This document shows positions 24,914 to 38,609 of a stretch of DNA of 64,000 nucleotides, one piece after another. The position numbers and the translations under genes are program-made. The stretch spans positions 82,959 to 146,958 of the forward strand of contig MPNW01000127.1 of assembly GCA_011800805.1 (NCBI GenBank). The letters are read 5' to 3'. The stretch is from Hirudo medicinalis (lineage: Eukaryota; Annelida; Clitellata; Hirudinida; Hirudinidae). Position 1 is the stretch's first letter. Each line of letters opens with the position of its first letter. Under the pieces are notes generated by a model, which was not told the origin of the DNA, made no database searches, and worked only from the letters and a program-made list of their open reading frames with translations.

Positions 24914-25157
24914 GGTAATTAATATCGTAAGCATGAAAAAACTTTAATTAAACATTTTGGAATCTATAAAGGGCACAAAATTTATTACAAAATAATAGCA
25001 GCGATTTTTATCGTTAAGCTTTGATGTTGTCCAACGACGGAGCAATAATGTTTTAACAAAAACATGTCTTTCAAGCCACATTAATTTGTTTTAATTAATA
25101 AAAGATAACGAATTTATAACTGCCGAGACATGAAATTAAGCAACGCCGCAGCAATGG
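24914..25157. promoter_or_regulatory. bidirectional promoter between DPY19L and DDAH
   Basis: Only 244 bp separate the predicted start codons of the divergent DPY19L (minus) and DDAH (plus) genes, so both must start transcription within it. I see no clear TATA box. Confidence 0.55.
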
Positions 25158-26732
25158 ATGGCCAATAGTGCAGACGCGATCGTGTTTTGGCATCGGAGTG
25201 TCGCGATGGCTCTCACTGGTGTGATGGGTTCAGACTGCTTCAAGTTTAACTTCGCCATTGTCTCTAGGATCTCGAACAGTTTTGTGGACACTTCTTCCTT
25301 CCCACTTCGCAATGGACAAGTAATAAACATTGAAAAAGCTCGAAAAGAGCACGAAGACTTGGTGGAAGCATTGAGACGAATAGGGCTTGATGTCATTGAG
25401 TTGCCATCTGACGATAAACATCCAGATGGAGTTTTTGTCGGCGACGTAGCCGTAGTCATCAATGGAACTGCTCTGATATGCAATCCACCCACAATCAAGG
25501 ACAAACCATCCAGACAAGGGGAGGTACGGCTGAATATTCTGTAACAAGTTTGAGTAATTATTAGTTTTATATTAAGGCTAATTTGGGAGTTTTTTCTTAA
25601 ACATTTCTTTGTCACTAAGTAATTGTAATATCTATTTTTTTTTATTTAATCACATTCAACGATTTATTTTTCAACCATATTCAAATTGTCATTAAATTCC
25701 GAGCGTTTTAGAACATTTTTTTATACATTCTAGACATAATTTGATAGTTTTTATGAAGTAGCTCATAAAATTCTATTGTTCCTGTTAAAAATGTTGGAAT
25801 ACAAAGAATACTTTCGAACTTAGGACTCCAAATTAGTTAATATTTTTTAATATTTAGTTGGCTGTCGTGAGGCAAGTCTTGAGAAAGGAACTGGGTTTGA
25901 AGGTTGTGGAGGTTGAGTCTGACAAAGCCACGATCGAGGGTGGAGACGTGCTCTGGACCGGTAAGTAGGATTTCCAGTTGGTATTCACTTTTGAGTAATA
26001 TTGTGAACGATATTCCAGTGATTAGTGACAAAAACCTTCAGTATTTAATAAATAATTTGTGCTAAAGGTCGCGAAATCTTTGTTGGATTGTCGGAGAGAT
26101 CAAATTTACTGGGAGCTCAGATGGTTGCGAAAGCCTTTCCTGAGTACCCAACGACAGTTGTCAAAGTGTTTCCACCTGCTATCCATTTGAAGGACTACAT
26201 AGGAATGGCAGGTCCCGAATTGATGGTTATTGGTAAAAGCGAGGAAGCACAAAAAACATTTACGGTAATTAATTGACATAAATCTCATTACTTAGCATTT
26301 AATTAAGAAAGATTTTAATAATTTCATAAAGGAGATAAAAAATTCTGGCGCCATAGGATACAAGTACATCAGTGTGGATGAAGATGAGGCTGCAAATGTC
26401 ATTTATTCCAACAGGACTCTTCTTCATCTCAGTCAGGATCAAATACCGAAAGGATCTGCAGTAAGACTTCTTTTTATTCATCCAGAGTTGTATGATTTTT
26501 TTTAATAACTTCATTCCACGATTTAAATGTGGGCATTTTAAGATCATTAATTTCTCTTTCAGTGCGTATAAATTTAACCTTTCGATCCCAGGTCTATATG
26601 AATAAAATAGATTTCTCCCGCGTCTCAATTGGCATGGAGGAGCCACTAAAGAGAGGGGGTCTGCTAACCAGTTGCGTTCTACTCGTTAACCGCGTCAGAC
26701 ATCCGAAAAAAATTCCCACAACCATCCAGTAA
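25158..26732 (+). CDS. DDAH1: dimethylarginine dimethylaminohydrolase (DDAH)
   Basis: Cytosolic enzyme that hydrolyses asymmetric dimethylarginine to citrulline and dimethylamine, relieving inhibition of nitric oxide synthase. Five exons with consistent phases: 25158-25523, 25858-25960, 26068-26264, 26332-26460 and 26592-26732. Family motifs: HPDGVFVGDVAVV (substrate-site aspartate), RQGE, TIEGGDVLW, the catalytic-histidine loop IHLKDYIGMAGPELMVIG, ANVIY, and the C-terminal catalytic cysteine in RGGLLTSCVLLVN. These cover the complete guanidino-modifying fold. The start could be ATG 25158 (MANSAD) or ATG 25206 (MALTG); the latter is closer to typical lengths. The gene converges with the M13 gene, and an AATAAA at 27377-27382 may be its poly(A) signal. 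DDAH1 versus DDAH2 is not resolved; the symbol is by general resemblance. Confidence 0.93.
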
Positions 26733-27638
26733 GTCATTCGCTTACTTCGTCAGCATCTCTAATTTCCTTGTGGAAGAGCCGCTATTCCGCGAAGATGTTC
26801 TGTCCGACATTCCATATTTGAAGATCCTTCATCCATAAATTATTTGTGCCAGGTTTTTTCCACATCGTTTGATATTTTTCAGGAATTCCATATAAATTTA
26901 TCAAAGTGGATTAATTATTGCATGACGAAAAAGGTGATAGATTTACTCATGTTACTTGCTTGCATTATTTGCTTGCAGGATTCCCGCTTTTTGTGGAGTA
27001 GTCATTCTGTACCGCGAATGTTTTTACTATCTTCTTTTAAAGGTTCTTTTAACTGTATTTGTTTCCGCGCACATTGACTTGAAATTGTTTGATGCGTTGA
27101 GCTGAGAAAATGCAAGTTTTAATTCTTGTTCATTCGAACTTCCCGATTGATGTGGTTAGTCGTTGTGATTGATATTAAGGGAGTCAATCCAATAGATAAT
27201 TGAAAAGTATTTGCTTGGAGCTAAAAATGACAAGAATTTTTCTCTGAATATATCCACTCGACATTATCCAACTATTCAAGCTGAGCTACCAAAATCTATC
27301 TGCAATGGATGGATGCCATGTTATTCTAGGCATCATCATTATCATCATTTTGGAAGTTAAAAGTTATTTATTTCGGAATAAAATGATATTTAATTTCTTT
27401 GCATTCACATTTTTACACACTTAATTTTATAAAAAAAATCAATCAAAAATAGAAAAAAATAATAAATAACATCAATATTGATTTTAAAAATCTTATGATT
27501 TTCCACAAAACAAAGTAAATAAAATTCGTTTTTCTCTGAGTTTGCAAAGAAATCAAGCAAAATAAATATGAAAATATCAACAATGTCAAAGAAATGAATG
27601 ATTGTAGATGTCAGTTAAGAGGAAGTCCTTGGAAAGCT
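26733..27638. other. 3' untranslated and intergenic sequence between convergent DDAH and M13 genes
   Basis: AT-rich, with the possible DDAH poly(A) signal AATAAA at 27377-27382 and homopolymer-rich stretches around 27430-27480. No additional gene or element seen. Confidence 0.5.
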
Positions 27639-30600
27639 TCACCACAACAAACATTTCTCAACAGGATTCATCGGGGATCCGACGGGACACTTGAATTCTT
27701 CCGAAAATTCCGGAATATTCTTCAGGACGTTGTTTATTCTGCAGTCAAAAGTGAATTCGCCCATTTATTTAAAAAAATATTGCAGAAGGTAATATTGTGA
27801 TGAAATGTAAATAATAAATAAAATAATTTGAATCTAGAACCTCATTTTGGATGGATGTTGAAAATCATAATTTGGGTTAAGGTCCATCCAGTCATTAGGT
27901 TGCAATGTTCTGCACCATGCCTTCAAATCGTCGACAAATATTTATGATAATTGTTATTAATACTTGTTTTAGAAATGAAATTTAAAAATAATAACAGTTA
28001 TATTAAAAGCTGTTCCAAAATCACCTGGGCATAACTTAGAAAGAAACTTTGACTTGTGCTTAGTTCTCCAATGCTCAGCCTCGTCTCGTTTGCATGATCC
28101 TTTGATTGCCAATTTTTGTAGGCAGAGTAAGCCAATCTGACACTCAAATGGTCAGCCTCTATTTCGTTTTTGACCATTTCCTCTTCAAAATACTTTCAAA
28201 TATATAATAAGTAGATCATGTTTTGAAAGATAGCATTTAGTCAATATAATAAAATTAATAAAATTAATATACAAATTAATTTCAAACTCACCTTAACGTT
28301 AAACACTCTGCCCTCCCTGTATGAACCGGAGTAGCAGTTGTTTTCATCTCTAAAATCCGCTAATTCTGAAAATCACATTCTCAATCAGCTTAAATATAAT
28401 ATTAATGAGAATTGAATAAATTAATAATTATAAATAATCAATAAACCACTGTTTACAAAACAAGTGTATGGGTGTCGTACCGAACTCGTTTAGCGAATAA
28501 GATAACTGTCGACCCAAGATAGATCCGAGGGTACCATAAAGAATTGATCTGAAATGTTGAGAAATATAATGCAACAGAAATTATGCAACATAATTTAGGT
28601 ATAATATGATCGCTAACATCTAATCGTGTAAACCTTTTAAGTTCAAACAAGACGCTTACTTGGGGTAAACAGATTGGAAGACGGGACTTTGGAGTAAACC
28701 AAGTGGGATTTCAAGCCCGTTGGTTTGGGGGTTTAATGCAACCTGAGTGTCCACTGGATTAACCAGCCAACTATTAAAGTAGGCAATTAAATTTAATAAA
28801 TTCACTTCCATATAAACATGTAAAGCATAAATTATAATAAGTAATTAATAAATTACTTGAGCAGTTTCTTTTTGTTTTTCGTCATTATCATTCCTCCGAA
28901 GAAGTTTTTCAGTTGGTTCCTCGTGATGGAAAGCTGAGTGGAATATCACTTATTATAATATATTATTGCCATTATTATTAATAAGGACCATGTCTGATTA
29001 TTATTATTGCATCTTAACGTTTTTTTTTGTATTAAATTTAGCATAAATTAACCAACTTCGTTATAATATTCGTCAAGATTTGCCAGTTCAAGGTCATCAT
29101 CTTCTACAAGGTCGTACTTTAAACTTTGCAGCTTGTTTATTATTTTATGCTTGCATTCACTTTTAACCAACCATTTTCTCGAATTTACCAGCTGCTCAAA
29201 AGTTTCTTTTAATCCGTCAAAAATTTCTCTTATCTGAAATCATAGGAACACCACATAGTTAAACCTATCGACGCTTAAATAATAACCAAAATTAACATAA
29301 TTCTCCAACCAAGTTTTTGTCTTCTGATGTTAGCCTTCTTTCTCGCGAGTACAAAATTCCAGTGGCGTATTCGAATATGTCCATGGTAGACGGGAGGCAA
29401 TCTCTGGAGGCCAGGGATGCATCGGTGTTGATGAAGGGCAGGTACTCAGAGAAGTCTGACGACAAGAACCTCGACGATGCACGAACCAAGTACCACTTCA
29501 GGAGATTAAAGAGATGCCTACAATGATTGATAAGTTTAGTAAGTTTTTTAAAAATGGTTTTAAGTTGATTTATTTCTGAAAATGCGCCGCAAACATTTAT
29601 AAAGAGTCTACTCACAAGACGACTTTTGTTACTTTTTGGTACTTGCGCACCTCATAAATAATTTTTTTTGTCAAAGCAGAATAAACAATTTACCTCCTCG
29701 AGAATCTTGCAAGAACTTTGTGCAGATGTTCCAAATAATTGACATTTTTCACAAATATTACCTGGCTTTCTTTAATTGGTTTGTTAAACGTGTCGCCAAT
29801 TAGATTGGACAGATTGATCTAAACATTCAATTTTAAATTTAAGCAAATATTCCAGATGAATATTCGCAAATAATAGTAAAATTTATAAATTCCTAAATCA
29901 TAACAACAGACTGACTGAGTTTCGAAGCATCTTTTGGACATCTGAGATGTTGAAGTAACCTGAATTATTTTCGTAAAAACTGGATGATGAGTAGTTGTAA
30001 GATATCTGCAACGACGTAATTCATTAAAAGTCATCGGCGTTACATTCTGAGGCGCAAAATTGTTTCTTGTTCATTAATTAGTTTCCCTAGTGAATCCCTT
30101 GAATCCAAAACAATAAAACACAAATAAGAAATATCAGCAGCTGAAAGAAACACCTTGAAGAGAGAATATTCCAGCTCCCAAACTTCTCTTCCAAGAGAAT
30201 CGTTGATCAAAATAGACGCCTTTCTCAGGTATTGCATAAAGATATCCTTTTCATTTTCAAAACGATGTTTGACTCGTTTATACGAACCTTCGTATGTCAG
30301 CTCTCCAGCATCCAACTACAATATGCAAATAAAGGTTTTAATTTTTAACTTTAAGTAGTGAAATAAGAAATTTTAAAAGTGGATTGTTTTGAAAATTATT
30401 ATCATTTTTCTTCTTCTTATTATTAAATTATTATTTCATTAAATTTATAATTTTTTGCATTTTTACGCGTGGAATTTTATTTTTCATTTTATGTTTAATT
30501 TACAAAAGTCATTCAAAAACATTAAAAAATTAGAATTTTTTTTTATAAAATTATATACTTTCGATAAAAAAACCAATTCATACTGAGATGATGTATTTCT

Positions 30601-32606
30601 TCAGAGATTGATTGTAGATTTCTTTAATTTTTATGACTGCATCAATATCATAAATTGCTAAAAATCCCAAAGCATATTCCAAATTATTTTCCGGAGTCCA
30701 ATCTTGTACGATTCCTTGGAAAAGCTGAAAGATGAAAACAACTGCGGCCTTTAGAAATGGATTGAATCCTGTCTCAAAAACGAAATGATTTTTTGCTGCA
30801 TCGACAACGCGTTTTTAATTTTTAAGACAGTAAATTGGATTCATGTGTTCTTTGAATCAGGAGACATTATTCGTCAATCATATCGATTAGCATGGCAATG
30901 TTATCATCAAAATATTTGGACCAAATTATCTCTCATTATTTTCAACGGCTTTGGATCCGGTGGTAATAAAAGTGTTTTGAAAGCAAACGGCAATATAATT
31001 AAAATTTATCAAGAGTTCTTTGTAATTTCTAAAGAAGAAAAACAGAATAACAATAAATAAAAAATTACGAACGAAATATTTTGAATTCTGCAAATTGCTA
31101 ACGATTAAAATAATTATTTGTGGTAAACGTTTAAAGGAGAAGATTTATTGGGAGGTTGAAACACAAAGTGGATTAGGCTGGAATCTCTTCAAGTACTTCA
31201 AGACCCGTGTTCAATTATTTGAGGAATGCATTCTTTTTTAATGCACCCCCACATTTCACTCAATTAAATGGGTGGCTTCGGAGAAAAACAGTTCGTTATT
31301 AGAACACTTTTTTTTCTCAGAGGTCGTACCATTTTATGACTTCAAAATCATCGTTGAAAAGTTGTGCATAAAATTCTTCAATAATTTCTCTGAGTTTTTC
31401 TCTGAGCACGTATTAATGTTACTTGTTAATAAAAATAGAATTTCTGGTTAGTTAACTTTAAATATATGAATGGTTGAATGGTTTCATTAGAAGATGTATA
31501 ACTCAAGAAGTCCAAAGCGACTCACGCTCATCACTTTTTGAAATGCTGGGTATTTTTCTGGTCCTGACTTGGTGTCTGAGAATTTCATGAGGCAGGCCTT
31601 GTAATACTGGGTCGCCAGATCAAATGATTTCGACTGGTTCCTAATTACGATGTTTTTATCTTCCAGCATCTGTAATCACATTGATATGCGTACATTTTAT
31701 CTTCCAGCATCTGTAATCTTATCGATATGCGTACGTTACAATAATATTTTAAATAATATTTTTATTTTTAATAATAATTTCATAATTTTATTAAAGCCAG
31801 TATACTTTTAACATCGTAATATCATATTTCATAATAATTTAATAACGATCCCATGAAATAATATATGGATGCATGATTCTGCAGTTAATAAAGCATATGA
31901 TCGTCAATATTATAATAATATTCATTGCAATATTAATAATAACTATGTGTTAATGTATTTATGGTTGATAATGAAATGCAAATAAAAAATATTTTCGAAT
32001 AATTAAAACATTATGCATACCCTGTGCATTTGGAGTAAGGCCCACTTGCCGAGTCTCTCGCGTGGTGTCCAATCCTCTCTGAATTCACCCTCTTCCTTGG
32101 CGATCTTTTCCTGGTTGAACCTGCTGCACGAGTATTCGTAGAAATCCTGGCATGGATCAGTGGAAAGGCTGGAATATTTGCGGAGTATGCTCGCCTTTTG
32201 GATGCACAGCGGATCCTCGCATACGGTAACAGGGCGTGTCAGGAGGAGATTTGTCTGATATTATTTTATAGTTTTACAGCAAAAAACAGCTACTAGTATA
32301 TTTCATAGCCACAACAACAATAATAACATTGTCACCATATTAATAATTAGAGCAATAATTATTAAACATAATTACCGTTTTTAAATTGTACTTGATATAA
32401 ATTTAAAAACTAAGTTTAATTATTGCACATTTATTAAAGACTCACAACTCAGGTAAAACGAAATAACGTGGTAATGAAACCTGTTGGCTTCTCTTAAAGA
32501 TGAGGAACATGGTAATGGTGGATGCCAGACAGGTGATGATTATAACCCCACCTATGATGGCCTCCTCTGACATGTTGATCTTTTTCTGATGCTTCTTTTC
32601 CGACAT
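27639..32606 (-). CDS. M13 (neprilysin/ECE-like) metallopeptidase homologue, catalytic zinc site lost
   Basis: Predicted type II membrane protein. ATG 32606 opens a short cytoplasmic tail and the membrane anchor AIIGGVIIITCLASTITMFL (exon 32481-32606). Exon 32021-32254 has the M13 entry CEDPLCIQKASILRKYSS and DPCQDFYEYSCSRF. Then exon 31526-31669 and further exons to CLPSTMDIFEYATGILYSRE (about 29380). The region before the active site (WLVNPVDTQVALNP, IPLGLLQSPVF) is present. The zinc-site exon (28482-28554) reads YGTLGSILGRQLSYSLNEF where active enzymes have a GHExxH core: both histidines and the glutamate are replaced. Downstream, EIEAD (exon 28025-28192) keeps the third zinc-ligand motif. 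AWCRTL (27841-27920) and the last exon 27639-27738, ending KCPVGSPMNPVEKCLLW, complete the fold. Intact reading frames argue for a pseudoenzyme rather than a pseudogene. Confidence 0.88.
31654..31735. repeat. 41-bp tandem duplication spanning a splice acceptor of the M13 gene
   Basis: Two near-identical 41-bp copies (31654-31694 and 31695-31735) that each contain TTTTATCTTCCAGCATCTGT. On the minus strand that is the acceptor TTACAG plus the exon start ATGCTGGAAGATAAAA, so two acceptors precede the same exon sequence. Confidence 0.8.
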
Positions 32607-33775
32607 GCCTGATGTTCGAATGCACACAATTACGCAAAAGGTGTTTTTAAGTCAGATAGTTACACTTTTCAAACTTCTTTTAGACATTTTAAGTCAAACT
32701 TCGACCTCAAAAAGTTTGAGTAATTAAAATATTAAGAAAGAAAAATTCTTTAAATGTGGATTCAAAAAGTGGAACATTTCCAAAGCTGTTATTATTTATT
32801 TTAGTGTATTCAGAGAATATTTAATAAAAGTTTATTATTTCTGTTTGCCATCAACCTGATCATGAAATTATTGGCGGATCTTACACAGCTTGGTTTATCA
32901 CATTAATGATTTTTTCACTTTTAAATAATTTCCAAATGAAATTTTGATGCTACTAAAAAAATAAGAATAAAAACTCAATTACAATTTCGAGTTTAAAATA
33001 ATTATCATCACAAATTTAATTTTAGAACCTAGAACCCTATTAGGGATAATTATTAAGATAATTATTTGAGTTATTTTTAGACGACCTCAAAACTTAGACA
33101 GATTGTCGGGATTAGCAGCCGGTAATATGAGCAATTTATTTGAAAACAGACAGCAGTCGCTGTTCTCATCGAAGACAAAAAATTCTTGCAAGTCAAAGAA
33201 CTCTTTGGATAAATAGAACAAATTATGAAATTGTGCGAGGGGATTGAAAGCTAATAAATAGTTTTATTCTGTTATTTTATTGCATTATTGGTTCTGATTG
33301 AGTCGGACCAATCTACATTTACTTTCTCCATGATTACTTTGCAACGTGACTTTTTCAAATGCTCCTTCTCAGAGCTTGCTAAATCGCGTTGAGAAGGAAA
33401 ACAACCTCAACAATCAACTCAGTAACAATAATAATATTATTAATAATAATAATAATAAACAACAACGATAGTAATAACAACAACAGTAATGGTATTAACG
33501 GTAATAAAATCGGAAATAATTGCATCACAATAAGCCATCTTTTCGTTACCTTTTCCAAGCTTTTCTTAAAGTTCGTAATGTCTCTCCAGTCGTAATGCTT
33601 GAAGTCTCCAATGGAAAGTTATTGAACGAACTTGAAAAGTAGAACAACCAAATGCTCAAAAGCTATATTTATAATGTCTAAATTATGAAGGCAACCCCAG
33701 AAAGCAGGTTTCTTGTAGCATTACACGCGTGCGCCGGAACCATCAACGATTTTATTGGCCCACAACTTTAACCTG

Positions 33776-33850
33776 CAGATGATGATGATGGTGATGATGA
33801 TGATGATGATGGTGATGATGAGCGTGGTGATGATTGCAACGATGATGGTT
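33776..33850. repeat. GAT-rich trinucleotide repeat
   Basis: Imperfect (GAT)n and GGTGAT run. Confidence 0.8.
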
Positions 33851-35779
33851 ATGAAAGAAGGAGAAGAATTGATCTGATAATGTTGTGGTTGTTGCTGATA
33901 ATCTTTTGCCTTCACTTTTATGACTTTAACGAAATTTTTAACTTTTCTAAAAAAATTTTTATTTAAAACAAAAAAATTTCTTTTGCTTTAATTAAAGATA
34001 AAATTTCATTTTGTTTTAAATTAATATTTAATTCAAAGTGTAAAAAATTGATTTAAAAAGATCTATTTGTTGACCTTTAAAATAATTTCCATGTCAGCGT
34101 AAGTTTGATGTCGTTCGTGTAATAAATTAATTTATGCAAGTTATAAATTTTGTGACTCATGTCTTTTTACAATTAACTTGAAGTCATTTCATGACATTTT
34201 GATGCGTTTAAATGAATTTATAAACCAAAATACTGTAATTAGTGGCGGCAATTCAATCATCACTTGCTGTTTATTTTTTTCGACTTCCAGGGACCACGCA
34301 CCTGTGGAAAGAAGAACATGCAAATGAAGAAGAGTTGATGATTGTCCATGAGATTTAGTAATTGGACAATTATTAAATCAGTCAAAAAACAAATCCACAA
34401 AGCTTATCTCAAGTGGTTACAAATGTTTTCAACCTTATTTTTATTTGATAAATTTAGCAGAACTTTGCTTCGGGTTATTTTCGACCGACACAATGTCAAT
34501 AATCCCTTTGAAACAAACCTTTCAGGAGCCTCAAGTCTCAGAAGCGGATGTTTTAAGACAATGTTTGCTCATAAAGAGAATTCATAAAAGGAGTACTTCA
34601 GGAGGACGTACTTTGCAGAAAGAAGAAGAAGCTCCAATGGAAAGAAGTCGTGGATTTTTATTATATTTTATTTGTTTATGTTAATATTTGCATTTGAGAT
34701 CCAACATGAATTACATCACGTAGACTGCGCATCGATTAAAGTTGAAAAGTTGTTCCCAAAATAGAAAGAGGAGCGGTTTCAGGTTGAAGGTTGCTTTGCG
34801 AACAAAAGTCACACGATCCAGGAAAACTGACACCAGCACAAAAATAGCAACTTATGAGGCCAGCCACGTTCGCAATCTTGTTTTATTTCATCATCATTTG
34901 AGACGAATTATTGATTAAATCAATTAATTGGTTTCCTTTGAGATTGGAAATAAAAGAAATAACTTCATAACTTTGTTGATCAACATTCAACACGGTAATT
35001 TTCATTTGAAATAAAAACTGCAGAAAATAAACTCTTCTGTTTTTTTTTTTAGACGTCCTCCAACTGACCTTGGCGGATTGAAACGTGTCACGAAGTATTT
35101 GCAGAGGAAATGGGAAACCATTAAAATAAGGAGGAGATGATCTGTCTTCTCAACATTTTCCTTCCAAAAGCTCAGAAGAATTGAAAGAATGTGAAATCGT
35201 GAACTTCAAGTAAATCTTGGACTCACCCTGTGATTCTCGGCGAAATAAATGCTAAGAATTTTATTTTTAGAAGGCATTTTCAGTTTTCAACTTGAATTTA
35301 TTTCGTTCGAATGCGACGAATAATTGGTAACAACCGGGAATGAAATGTTCAACTTGGAATGTTGTTGAGATTTTTAATTGACACGCGGAGAAAACAGACT
35401 TTTATTTGAAATCCGTTCAAGTGCTTTCTTGTCGACACAATCGCGTGCTTCTCTGAACTACATAACTTTAAAATTGTAATCATGCGATAATAATATTAAT
35501 AATCGTATAACAATATAATTAATTAATAATAAGAAATTATTGTTATAATATAATTTTTTCTATTTTGTTTTAGCACTTTAACAGTTTCATGAATAAAAAT
35601 ATAAATCAAAATAAAACAACTAAAGACTGAAGCGATAACCAGAAAAAAATAGAAAAAAAAAATTAATTAACTGTTATTATTGATGTGAATATTAATATTA
35701 TTATGAAATTATGTAATGATATTATTGTTGCAATTGCTATTAATATCGATCTTTATTATTTATTACAGTGCAGCAATAA

Positions 35780-36042
35780 CAATAATAATATTAATAATGG
35801 TAATAAAAATAATAATATTAATAATGGTAATAACAATAATAATATTAATAATGGTAATAACAATAATAATATTAATAATGGTAATAACAATAATAATATT
35901 AATAATGGTAATAACAATAACAATATTAATAATGNTATTAATAATGGTAATAACAATAATAATATTAATAATGGTAATAACAATAATAATATTAATAATG
36001 GTAATAACAATAATAATATTAATAATGGTAATAATAAATTAG
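35780..36042. repeat. 27-bp minisatellite
   Basis: About nine or ten tandem copies of a 27-bp unit that begins AATAATGGTAATAACAATAA and ends TAATATT. There is one ambiguous base (35935) and one short unit next to it. In one frame it reads as an Asn/Ile/Gly repeat, but nothing indicates translation. Confidence 0.9.
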
Positions 36043-36843
36043 TTATTGGGATAATTACTATCGGACATTTCCTTTTCGGACGAATTAATGAAGCCAATTT
36101 GAAGCATTGAAGTCCAACAACCGTTCCAACAACATTCTCAAACTTTTGAATGTTTTTCATGCTATTCTATTAAATTTATTAAATTAATATTATTAAATAT
36201 TATTAAATTAATGTTTTAAAAAAGTTTCAGATGAGAAATTACACGCCCTCTGTCGAAGTGGAAGTAACTCGCGGATGGCTTTTCCATTACAAAGTTGAAA
36301 TCATTTTTATGAGGTCATGATAATGAAATGATTAAATATAACTTATTCATAAAATTTCTTGATTTGCAGCGTATAATTGCGAAGAAGAGCTTCAAAAAAA
36401 AAAGAAGAGAAATGTTGTGCATTGCTTGTGAGAGTTAAATATGTTTGTCCAGACAACAACGTCAAGCAAGAACAACAAATACCGCAGGTGATGAAATAAC
36501 TCCTCACTTGAGCGAATCAAAGCATGGAAATGTGAATTAATTTATGGAGATGTGAATTGATGCCTTTAGGAATATTTTTGTTAAATTATTGAGTGAACAT
36601 TCCATATCTTCTGTTGCTAGTTTTTTCACATCAGATATTCCAACTGGATGTTTTAAATAACCAAATGATCAGGATAACTTTATTTTATCGGCTTCACTAA
36701 ATGGACGAACAACGATGCTTTTACTTCACGTCTAAAAAAATGCAAAAGTAGGATTCGGAAGGCTTAAGAAAGCTCGAAAAATTTCCCTCACAAATTGCTT
36801 CCATCAATCCATACAGCCACACATTTTCACGTCCAGACAGCCA

Positions 36844-36992
36844 CATATCTTCACAATGACACAACCACACATCGTCACAATGACACAACCACACATCGTC
36901 ACAATGACACAACCACACATCTTCACAATGACACAACCACACATCGTCACAATGACACAACCACACATCTTCACAATGACACAACAACACAT
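36844..36992. repeat. 24-bp minisatellite
   Basis: About six tandem copies of a 24-bp unit containing CACAATGACACAACCACACA, with a G/T variation at one position of the ATCGTC/ATCTTC part. The unit length is a multiple of three, so two strands give long but meaningless reading frames. Confidence 0.9.
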
Positions 36993-38609
36993 CACACGAC
37001 TCTACGTTCCTGTTGCACTCTCCGAATTAAATTTATTTAAACATTTCCGTTGCTGGATTCAACTGCTCACCATTTTATCTGACAGTTTTGTTTTAGTGGA
37101 CGGCACCTGAGTGAACGATTGGCACTTCGCAGGTGCTAATAAAGGTAACTTGGAAAGGTGTTTTCATAAGAAATGAATCCTTGTGATGGAATGAGTTGAA
37201 GAAGTTAATGTTTTGTTACTTGGTTAATTAAAAAAGATAAACAATAAAATAATGTTATTATGTAATTGTTTACGTAATATACAACATTATGAAATGTTAT
37301 TACGCATTAAGTAGCATTATTTTTAAATAAGTAATATTTTAATTCTGCCGAAACAATAAATCATTATAAAAATATCAATGCATTAATACAATGATGTCAT
37401 CATCATAACATTGTCAGTGTGCATGTCATCATCATAACATTTTGACACTCATACTCACATTCATTCTTTAATTTACTTAATTTTAACATTATCATAATAT
37501 TATAATGAGCAATTAACATTCAAGAAATCAAGTGGTCGTTGAAATTTCACCAGCATTCATCAAAAGGATGTAAATCATCATCCAATCGATGTACTAATCC
37601 TAAATTATTGCAGTCGAAATTAATTAATTATGCTAATTCATCCAGACAGCTCTTGGTTGTCCCACGCTTAACTTTGGCATGTCACTCACACACAACGCTG
37701 CACGCCTCACGCCTCAGCAGTCAAAGCCTCCACAGTGTGCTGCTGGATCTGCGTCGTTTTCCAGGCTTTCCAAGTGGCATAAACAGACCTCGAGACAGGT
37801 TCATGCGACCATCACGAATGTCAGAAACGTCACAAATTCGCAATCAAAACATCTTCCATAATTTTCCAGTTAATGCTCGCCTGGAAAATATTTTTCACTT
37901 GTCGGAAAAAGAAAATAAAAAGTAAATCAACAATTAGTTATAAATCAGCACAAATCAAACAAATGTGAAATAAATACAACAGGCACAACACAAGCATAAC
38001 TACGTTGGCAATTAATCGTGAGTAATGATACAGTTTTAATTAGGCGAGCTGCCTCGGAACGGATCGATGAATACGCCTCCAGTTGCTTCCACCGGCCTAC
38101 AAAAGGAGGCACGGATGGCAGTATTTCCAGCGGTGGTGTTTTGTGAAACCAGCCTTCATTGCTACAGACGTCTGCTCTTTCAAGCGCCATAAAACATCGA
38201 CGACATCCTGCTTCGGCATGACCCTGACAAGTTGAATTCTTCTCTTCCAACTGGTAATTCGTTTTCATTTGTTGACATTATTAAGGGTTGATTATTTTAT
38301 TGTTGTTATTTTAGATGTAAATTCAATATTACTCAATTTCATGCATAACACCACTTTATTGTACACAAAACGTCCTGTACAATTTCCAATAATTTCAACG
38401 GGTAGAACTTGTAAATTGTGCAAAATAGCATTTTGGGGTCTTTTGAAAACCACGAGGACATCCTTACTTACGACCAATAAAATTTGAAATATTGATAGTT
38501 ACGCAATCAAAATGCACTTTATGTAAATATTATCGATATATGAAACCAAAGGGAGTTAAAAACTATTTTGAAGTTCATGAAATTATTATTTTATAAACTT
38601 GGCTGGAGG

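Noticed and set aside
34342..34684. Overlapping 80-codon frames
   Set aside because: No domain, no splice context, composition like the surrounding non-coding DNA.
35685..36160. Long Asn/Ile/Gly or Leu-rich reading frames on both strands
   Set aside because: Produced by a 27-bp minisatellite whose unit is a multiple of three; there is no sequence constraint beyond the repeat.
36721..37110. His/Thr- and Cys/Trp-rich repeat peptides
   Set aside because: The 24-bp minisatellite keeps several frames open; not evidence of a gene.
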